NCBI GenBank assembly: GCA_903920415.1
Contig: CAIXMD010000537.1
Span: forward strand, 1-11,210
Reading direction: 5' to 3'
DNA from: an uncultured Desulfomonile sp.
GTDB taxonomy: Bacteria; Desulfobacterota; Desulfomonilia; Desulfomonilales; Desulfomonilaceae
DNA: 11,210 bases
Shown here: positions 6,247 to 11,210 of the stretch, in pieces
Position numbering within the stretch: position 1 is the stretch's first letter
How the letters are laid out: each line of letters opens with the position of its first letter
Program-made: the position numbers and the translations under genes
The notes under the pieces: model-generated
Database searches by the model: none
The model's input: only the letters and a program-made list of their open reading frames with translations
What the model was told of the DNA's origin: nothing

Positions 6247-7191
6247 TCATGGGCCATAGGTCTTGCGTAGGTCTGACAAAGTTAAGGACTCAACAGCCAT
6301 AGACCTGTGGAGCCACGTCAGGAATCTACTCAACTTGTCAAGGAATCGGTCAACATGTTCAGCAGTAGGGTGCTGGGGACATGAGCCGGGAATTAATTCC
6401 GAAGAATGAAAGAATATCGTCAACACCTGGCCGCCCCTTTCACGATGTAGATAGGTTGCAGACTTCAACCTTCTAAGCCCAGTCCATGCCGGCTGGATGG
6501 GCAGCGAGCCTAGGTTCATAGCAAACCACGAAATAGGAGCTTCCGGGAAAATTGATCGGGTCCGTAGTCGTTCGAGCCAATGGCCTAACCTCGCGGTAAG
6601 AGGCACTATGGTAATAGGGACTTCCAGTATGGGCGAGCTTCCGGAAACCAGGAGGTTTGCTGGGTCAGGGAAATAGGGATCAATCTGCGCGTTCAAATGA
6701 TTCGGTCCCCCGTATTGTCTCCGCATGGGGGCTAAGCTGCTGTCCACAAGGATATTGGTTTTCTCAAGTACTGAAAACATTTTGGGCCCCATATTGAAGC
6801 GTCCCATCCTAAATGAAAGTGGCGATACTCCGATGGGGTTGAAAGCCTCTAGAAGACTGTTCATCTTTTGGGTGAGAAGATCCTCTGGAATCAGTTCGGA
6901 GGGGATGGGCTCGCTGTAAGGCAGGACGCGTAAAGGAGGCGTGTTCCAGTGATGTAGATGAGCCCCTATTTCCGCTCCCCATCTATTTTTCAAGTCGATC
7001 AGGAGATCATGGTAGGGCTCAAACCTAACAACATGATAAGTCAATAGCAACGTAGGCCGAATTCCCCACTCCTGGAAAACCCGATCAAGCCTTGACAGAA
7101 CCGGAACGTTACTGACAGGCACGTCAAAGGGATCGTACCTGCCCCGGAAAAGTCCTTCTTCCTCCACATCAATGGTTACGATCAATTTCAT
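6247..7191 (-). CDS. Polysaccharide deacetylase (NodB-like) family protein
   Basis: This 314-residue protein resembles NodB-fold carbohydrate esterases of the WalW/polysaccharide deacetylase type, which remove acetyl groups from amino sugars or related substrates with a divalent metal. The first motif, TIDVEEEG, supplies D8 and E10. The metal-binding His motif is EIGAHLHHW (H78, H80, H81). SFRMGRF (126-132) fits motif 3 with R128, and IFFHSSEL (259-266) fits the final His motif with H262. There is no signal peptide or membrane anchor, so it probably acts in the cytosol, perhaps on a nucleotide- or lipid-linked sugar precursor. It is a lone minus-strand gene, convergent with the hypothetical gene to its left and divergent from the nucleoside phosphorylase to its right. 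ATG 7191 has no good ribosome binding site but starts directly with the beta-strand that leads into motif 1, as is normal for the family. Confidence 0.78.
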   Translation of the reverse strand: MKLIVTIDVEEEGLFRGRYDPFDVPVSNVPVLSRLDRVFQEWGIRPTLLLTYHVVRFEPYHDLLIDLKNRWGAEIGAHLHHWNTPPLRVLPYSEPIPSELIPEDLLTQKMNSLLEAFNPIGVSPLSFRMGRFNMGPKMFSVLEKTNILVDSSLAPMRRQYGGPNHLNAQIDPYFPDPANLLVSGSSPILEVPITIVPLTARLGHWLERLRTRSIFPEAPISWFAMNLGSLPIQPAWTGLRRLKSATYLHRERGGQVLTIFFHSSELIPGSCPQHPTAEHVDRFLDKLSRFLTWLHRSMAVESLTLSDLRKTYGP

Positions 7192-7202
7192 GACTACTGT
7201 TG

Positions 7203-7208
7203 ATTATA
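7203..7208 (-). promoter_or_regulatory. Candidate -10 element close to the deacetylase start
   Basis: Read on the minus strand, 7208-7203 is a perfect TATAAT, with 11 bases between it and ATG 7191. A start site about 7 bases downstream would give an almost leaderless mRNA, consistent with the missing ribosome binding site. The -35 region at a 17-bp spacing (TGATCC) is poor, so this may be chance. Confidence 0.3.
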
Positions 7209-7417
7209 ATAACGCCGAGAAAATGGGATCATTAGAGTAAAGGTACACATCATAAGGAAAATGATACTGACATATCACCTCTGAAAATGATAGGTTAAGA
7301 TACTAAATGTCAATGAATTGTTGTTCTCAGCCCATGCGGAGGCTATTGGGATAACCGTGCGCACAGACTCTTGGACGATGTTGTGGAAGCGCAGATGAGG
7401 GTAGTCGTTGAGTTAAT

Positions 7418-8257
7418 ATGAAAGGTCTATATGAATCAGTTCAGGATGCGGCTGGATTTCTTCGTTCCAGTTCGGCCCTGGTCCCGAGGGTTGGTATAAT
7501 TCTGGGAACAGGACTTGGAGGAGTTTCTGCACGAATTCAGATCAACGAACAAATCCCCTACAACCGAATTCCTCATTTTCCTGAATCGACCGTCGAAGGC
7601 CACAAGGGTAACCTGCTTTTTGGGACAGTCTCAGGCTGCAACGTAGTAGCAATGCAGGGGCGTTTTCATTATTACGAGGGTTACAGCCTCCAACAGGTCA
7701 CTTTCCCGGTGCGCATCATGAAAGCGCTTGGCGCAGAATTATTGTTTATCAACAGCGCTGCCGGCGGGCTCAACCCACTTTTCCGTACCGGTGACATCAT
7801 GATCGTGACGGACCACATAAATCTGCAGGTAGATAATCCGCTGAGGGGCATCACGGACGAAAGGCTCGGCCCTAGATTTCCCGACATGAGCCAGCCTTAC
7901 GACTGTGAACTCATTGAGTTTGCCGGGAAAGTAGCACTTGATTTGAAGATACCTGTGCGGTACGGTGTATATGCGGCCGTTGACGGGCCTAGCCTCGAAA
8001 CTCCTTCCGAAACGCGAATGCTCAGAATGCTCGGGGCCGACGCGGTTGGTATGAGTACGGTTCCAGAAGTAATTGTGGCCCGACAGGTAGGATTTAGGAC
8101 ACTCGTGCTGGCGGCAGTGACGAATGTTAATCTTCCTGATGCCATGGAACCGATTTCCATGGAAAAAGTCATAACCAACGCAGGTCTGGCCGAGCCGGAC
8201 ATATCTGACGTTCTCGAGGAAATGCTTCGCCGAACCATGAAAAATGGACCTATCTAA
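7418..8257 (+). CDS. Purine nucleoside phosphorylase family (possible 5'-methylthioinosine phosphorylase)
   Basis: This 279-residue protein has the full set of motifs of trimeric class PNPs: GTGLGG (30-35, phosphate loop), H62 in VEGHKGN, R82 and H84 in GRFHYYEGYS, NSAAGGLNP (112-120), GPSLET with E194 (equivalent to human PNP E201), VGMSTVPEVIVA (210-221) and TN with N236 (equivalent to human N243). It catalyses phosphorolysis of a nucleoside to a free base and sugar 1-phosphate. N236 and the GPxxET motif favour 6-oxopurines over adenine, unlike methylthioadenosine phosphorylase. The His that binds the ribose 5'-OH in PNPs (human H257) is replaced by M248 in ISMEKV, which suggests a hydrophobic 5'-site. 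With a methylthioadenosine/SAH deaminase next door, the substrate may be 5'-methylthioinosine, 5'-deoxyinosine or inosine. ATG 7418 is the earliest possible start, since TGA occurs in frame at 7409-7411. The ribosome binding site is weak (GAGGG at 7397-7401 is too distant). Confidence 0.9.
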   Translation: MKGLYESVQDAAGFLRSSSALVPRVGIILGTGLGGVSARIQINEQIPYNRIPHFPESTVEGHKGNLLFGTVSGCNVVAMQGRFHYYEGYSLQQVTFPVRIMKALGAELLFINSAAGGLNPLFRTGDIMIVTDHINLQVDNPLRGITDERLGPRFPDMSQPYDCELIEFAGKVALDLKIPVRYGVYAAVDGPSLETPSETRMLRMLGADAVGMSTVPEVIVARQVGFRTLVLAAVTNVNLPDAMEPISMEKVITNAGLAEPDISDVLEEMLRRTMKNGPI

Positions 8258-8356
8258 ATCAGTTATTAAGGATTATGGTCCACGTTCCGGGTAAAATACC
8301 TTAACGAATGAATAGACAGTGGAATCGGTATTCGTGCTTGCTCTATGAAAAAACAA

Positions 8357-8362
8357 TAAAAT
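8357..8362 (+). promoter_or_regulatory. Possible -10 element in the AT-rich leader of mtaD
   Basis: TAAAAT matches 5 of 6 bases of the -10 consensus in an AT-rich stretch between the phosphorylase and mtaD. No -35 at the right distance is convincing. The 8258-8424 gap holds no visible ORF, terminator or known riboswitch. Confidence 0.2.
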
Positions 8363-8424
8363 AGGGCATTAGAATTCAAATTAGTTCTTAATACACAAGG
8401 AAGACAAATTCAGCAGTTCCTAAA

Positions 8425-9747
8425 ATGATACTTGTTAATGGGCTGATACTATCTGATCCGGATCACCCGGAAGTCTTGCCTCACGGAAAAACGGAGATAA
8501 TCGGAAACCGTCTGGGGTCTGTTAATTTACCTAACGATTTGCCAACTGGATGGGATGGCGTAATAGATTGTTCCAACTGCCTGTTAATGCCTGGACTGAT
8601 CAATTGCCATACTCACGCGGCCATGAGCCTTCTTCGAGGATTGGCCGATGACCTTAATCTCGACCGCTGGTTAAACGATTATATTTTCCCTGCAGAAGCT
8701 CAACATGTGGACTCTAGGTTCGTTTATCTCGGGACGATGCTGTCCGCGGTGGAAATGGCACTTAACGGGATCACCACTTTTGCGGACGGTTATTTCCACA
8801 TGGAAATGGCAGCCCAGGCATCAATAGAAGTGGGCTTACGAGCCGTAATCGGGCAGGGTATCCTTGACGTCCCTACACCAGATGCATCTGTCTCGGGATC
8901 TTGGAAAGAAAGGGCCGGGAGATTCCTGGCATCGTGTCCGGATGACCCGCTGATAACGCCCGCCTTTTTCTGCCATTCTCCATATCTCTGCAGGCCTGAA
9001 ACTCTTAGAGCTGCGGCTGAACTGGCACGAAATAACGGATTACTTATTTTTTCTCACGTTTCTGAAACGACATGGGAAGTTTCAGAAATCAAGTCTCGTT
9101 ACAGATCAGGGCCTGTAGCTCATCTGGATGGGCTGGGGGTTCTTGGAGAAGATTTTGTTGCCGTGCACGCTATCCATGTGTCAGACCAAGAACAGGAGAT
9201 GCTTTGTAAATCAGGTACTAAGGTGGTTCACTGCCCGGAGAGCAATATGAAGCTTGCTTCTGGGGCCGCACCGATCCAGGATATGATACGTCGAGGAGTG
9301 ACTATCGGCATCGGGACTGACGGGCCGGCGAGTAACAATAATTTGGACCTCTTTGAAGAAATGCGCTCTGCTTCCTTCATGGCTAAACTAAGGTCAAATG
9401 ATCCAGAGGCTTTAAATGCGCGCACTGTCCTTCGTATGGCCACATCCAGTGGCGCTCGAGTCTTAGGCATGGCTGACCGAATAGGTTCCCTGGAACCGGG
9501 AAAACTTGCGGATGTGATAGTCGTAGATCTCAACCGCCCACATCTTTTCCCGATGTATGATCCCATATCCGATCTTGTTTATGCCGGACGAGGCTCCGAC
9601 GTACGGGACGTAATTGTAAACGGCAAGTTTGTTGTGAGAAGCGGTAGATTGACCACAGTGGACGAGGAACAACTAAAGACATGGGTTTGGGCAAAGGCTT
9701 CTGAAATCTCAGAAGGACTTAATTTAAAAAGCTATGGAAATCATTAA
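8425..9747 (+). CDS. mtaD: 5-methylthioadenosine/S-adenosylhomocysteine deaminase
   Basis: This 440-residue amidohydrolase belongs to the TRZ/ATZ-MtaD group, at the usual family length. It hydrolytically deaminates S-adenosylhomocysteine, methylthioadenosine and often 5'-deoxyadenosine or adenosine to the inosine form. Metal and catalytic motifs are in order: INCHTHAAMSLLRGL (H62, H64), FSHVSET (H211, E214), AVHAIHV (H248), VVHCPESNMKLASG (H269) and GIGTDGPASNNNLDLFEEMR (D299). The C-terminal GSLEPGKLADVIVVD (354-368) and IVNGKFVVRSGR (397-408) belong to the small beta domain that completes the amidohydrolase fold. ATG 8425 has no good ribosome binding site (AAGGAAG at 8397-8403 is too far upstream), but the N-terminus MILVNGLILS fits the family. 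The gene lies 167 bp after the phosphorylase and 3 bp before purM. The location is cytosolic. Exact substrate preference among SAH, MTA and 5'-deoxyadenosine cannot be told from sequence, and a guanine- or triazine-type specificity seems less likely. Confidence 0.88.
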   Translation: MILVNGLILSDPDHPEVLPHGKTEIIGNRLGSVNLPNDLPTGWDGVIDCSNCLLMPGLINCHTHAAMSLLRGLADDLNLDRWLNDYIFPAEAQHVDSRFVYLGTMLSAVEMALNGITTFADGYFHMEMAAQASIEVGLRAVIGQGILDVPTPDASVSGSWKERAGRFLASCPDDPLITPAFFCHSPYLCRPETLRAAAELARNNGLLIFSHVSETTWEVSEIKSRYRSGPVAHLDGLGVLGEDFVAVHAIHVSDQEQEMLCKSGTKVVHCPESNMKLASGAAPIQDMIRRGVTIGIGTDGPASNNNLDLFEEMRSASFMAKLRSNDPEALNARTVLRMATSSGARVLGMADRIGSLEPGKLADVIVVDLNRPHLFPMYDPISDLVYAGRGSDVRDVIVNGKFVVRSGRLTTVDEEQLKTWVWAKASEISEGLNLKSYGNH

Positions 9748-9750
9748 AAA

Positions 9751-10794
9751 ATGTCGAAGAAAATTACCTATAAAGATGCGGGTGTCGATAGTGAACTAGC
9801 CGAAAGGGTCATAAGTTCATTAGCCGGCAGTATCAGGACCACGTTCAGGACGGAAGTTGTTGGCAAAATGGGGGGATTCGCAGCCATGTTTCGCCCGAGA
9901 TGGAACCGATACCATGACCCGGTTCTAGTTTCGGCTACCGACGGGGTCGGAACCAAGCTTAAGATTGCCTTCCTGAGCGGCATTCACGATACGGTGGGCA
10001 TCGATTTAGTTGCAATGAATGTGAACGACATTCTGGTCACTGGGGCGGAGCCACTGTTTTTTCTAGACTATTTTGCAACCGGCGCAATCAAACCTCAAAC
10101 TATCCGCTCAGTAATCGCCGGGATCATCCGCGGCTGCGAGTTGGCGGGCTGTGCCCTCATAGGCGGAGAGACAGCCGAGATGCCTGACTTTTACCCTGCT
10201 GGGGAATATGACTTGGCAGGTTTCTGTGTGGGAATAGTTGACGGTCCCAAGGCTATGGACGGATCTGCTGTAAAACCTGGAGACCAAGTGGTCGGGATAG
10301 CGTCATCAGGCTTGCATAGTAATGGGTTCAGCCTAGTGAGAAAGGTACTGCTGGAGCGTAAAGGATATTCCTTACTATCCTCCCCGGCAGATCTCGGGAA
10401 ACCCCTTGGCGAAGTCCTCCTGACCCCGACGGCAATATACGTTAAACCGGTTCTTGATCTATTGGATCGTGTAAGAATTTCTGCAATTGCCCATATTACC
10501 GGAGGGGGATTTATAGGCAACATTCCTCGGGTAATACCAGAAACATGTAGAGTAATGATACGAAAAGGAGCCTGGGAAGTCCCTCCCATTTTCCACATGC
10601 TGCAGCGAGAAGCGGGCCTTGAAGATCGTGAGATGTTTCAAACCTTCAACATGGGCGTGGGACTGGTGCTCATCCTGAGTCGGGATCAAGTGGACAAGTC
10701 ACTTGCGATACTTCAAAGCCACAATGTGGAGGCCTGGGGGATAGGCGAGATTGGGGTTCGTGAAGAAACCGGGGAGAGGGTAACTATCTATTGA
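9751..10794 (+). CDS. purM: Phosphoribosylformylglycinamidine cyclo-ligase (AIR synthetase)
   Basis: This 347-residue protein matches PurM in length (E. coli about 345) and motifs. PurM closes the imidazole ring in de novo purine synthesis, converting FGAM plus ATP to AIR. Visible signatures are ITYKDAGVD near the N-terminus, the ATP-binding SATDGVGTKLKIA (61-73), IDLVAMNVNDILVTGAEPLF (84-103), ALIGGETAEMPDFY (135-148), GIASSGLHSNGFSLVR (182-197), LTPTAIYVKPV (224-234), and AHITGGGFIGNIPRV (247-261) with FNMGVG (299-304). The usual VAMCVND is VAMNVND here, a small change outside the clear catalytic residues. The start ATG 9751 is 3 bp after the mtaD stop, so the two are surely on one transcript and probably coupled; GGAAA (9736-9740) inside mtaD can serve as the ribosome binding site. 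Cytosolic homodimer expected. Confidence 0.96.
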   Translation: MSKKITYKDAGVDSELAERVISSLAGSIRTTFRTEVVGKMGGFAAMFRPRWNRYHDPVLVSATDGVGTKLKIAFLSGIHDTVGIDLVAMNVNDILVTGAEPLFFLDYFATGAIKPQTIRSVIAGIIRGCELAGCALIGGETAEMPDFYPAGEYDLAGFCVGIVDGPKAMDGSAVKPGDQVVGIASSGLHSNGFSLVRKVLLERKGYSLLSSPADLGKPLGEVLLTPTAIYVKPVLDLLDRVRISAIAHITGGGFIGNIPRVIPETCRVMIRKGAWEVPPIFHMLQREAGLEDREMFQTFNMGVGLVLILSRDQVDKSLAILQSHNVEAWGIGEIGVREETGERVTIY

Positions 10795-10883
10795 TTTTAT
10801 GGGAAGTATGGGGGCTTTCCCTCAGGATGATCGATAAACCTACATTTACACGCAACCAATTGTAACCAGGGTCTTTCACAAAC

Positions 10884-11210
10884 ATGGACGCTCCTGCTCT
10901 CAACGAATATCTTGATCGTAACTGCCCGCGTCTTTCGGATGCCGTATCTAAAATTCCATCTCAAGTCTTGGAACAAGTCATTGACGAAATTCTTGATACC
11001 CCGAATCCTAAAACTACGGCGGTTCGTATTGACGATCTTCTCGTCGAAGGTTCCGCCGCAACGATAGTCCAAATATTTCAAAACCAGTCTGCACGAGTAC
11101 CTTTTCTTGCCACCGTAGCAGGTTCAGGGTTCCTTTTTTTTGTAATTTGCCGTAACCCCTCACTTCTTCAGCCCATGTTTGTACAGGGAGGGTATCTCGT
11201 ACGAAAGGAG
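10884..11210 (+). CDS. glnE: N-terminus of probable glutamine synthetase adenylyltransferase (GlnE), cut by window edge
   Basis: An open frame starts at ATG 10884 and runs without a stop to the right edge (109 codons). The last part reads QSARVPFLATVAGSGFLFFV (about residues 70-89) and then ICRNPSLLQPMFVQGGYLVR (90-109). The order LL-x-G-S-x-FL then R-x-P-x-LL is typical of the N-terminal part of GlnE, which adenylylates and deadenylylates glutamine synthetase in response to nitrogen status. The catalytic GSxxDxD motif would lie further on, beyond the window. TAA occurs in frame at 10863-10865, so ATG 10884 is the earliest ATG; AGGG at 10868-10871 (12 bases away) is a weak ribosome binding site. 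The gene starts 89 bp after purM with no terminator between. The call rests on a short resemblance and is moderate. Confidence 0.6.
   Translation, partial: MDAPALNEYLDRNCPRLSDAVSKIPSQVLEQVIDEILDTPNPKTTAVRIDDLLVEGSAATIVQIFQNQSARVPFLATVAGSGFLFFVICRNPSLLQPMFVQGGYLVRKE

Noticed and set aside
8258..8424. Possible SAH or purine riboswitch upstream of mtaD
   Set aside because: No recognisable conserved core or stable hairpin set of either class is visible; the stretch is simply AT-rich.
10801..10821. GGGAAG...CTTTCCC hairpin after purM as a terminator
   Set aside because: The stem is short and is followed by TCAGGATGAT rather than a T-run, so read-through into the next gene is likely.
10797..11081. 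Minus-strand frame of 94 codons
   Set aside because: It overlaps the plus-strand glnE-like frame, is rich in Arg, Cys and Phe with no recognisable motif, and ends against the purM stop. It reads as an antisense shadow.

Overview
This window looks like chromosomal DNA from an anaerobic, roughly 50% GC bacterium. The content suggests a deltaproteobacterium-type organism (Desulfobacterota, e.g. Desulfomonile- or Syntrophobacter-like). It combines an oxygen-sensitive radical SAM enzyme, a hydrogenase-type regulatory trio and a purine/5'-modified-nucleoside salvage block. The lineage is inferred from gene families only; there is no rRNA or other decisive marker.

Layout. The left edge holds a small unidentified reading frame (to 255) and an uncharacterised radical SAM protein (329-1201). 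After a 271-bp gap with a possible promoter comes a tight plus-strand operon: a NuoE-type [2Fe-2S] thioredoxin-like ferredoxin (1473-1721), a membrane Cache-HAMP-receiver-PAS signalling protein (1736-4039) and a SpoIIE/PP2C-type phosphatase (4036-5193, ATGA overlap). This trio resembles the regulatory genes that accompany sensory [FeFe] hydrogenases, but no hydrogenase gene follows. Instead there is an unidentified 288-residue protein (5270-6136). A minus-strand NodB-like polysaccharide deacetylase (6247-7191) converges on it.

The right part is on the plus strand: a trimeric-type purine nucleoside phosphorylase (7418-8257), a methylthioadenosine/S-adenosylhomocysteine deaminase, mtaD (8425-9747), purM (9751-10794, only 3 bp after mtaD), and the start of a protein that looks like glnE (10884 to the right edge, incomplete).

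How they may work together. The deaminase converts adenosine-type by-products of SAM chemistry to inosine-type nucleosides, and the phosphorylase could split these to hypoxanthine. The phosphorylase keeps the Asn of 6-oxopurine enzymes but has Met where the 5'-OH-binding His normally sits. That combination fits a 5'-methylthioinosine or 5'-deoxyinosine phosphorylase. PurM adds de novo purine synthesis. The signalling trio probably senses redox state or an extracytoplasmic ligand and acts through a receiver domain and a phosphatase.

No rRNA, tRNA, CRISPR array, insertion sequence or convincing intrinsic terminator was seen. No gene-free stretch exceeds 300 bp; the longest are 1202-1472, 7192-7417 and 8258-8424.
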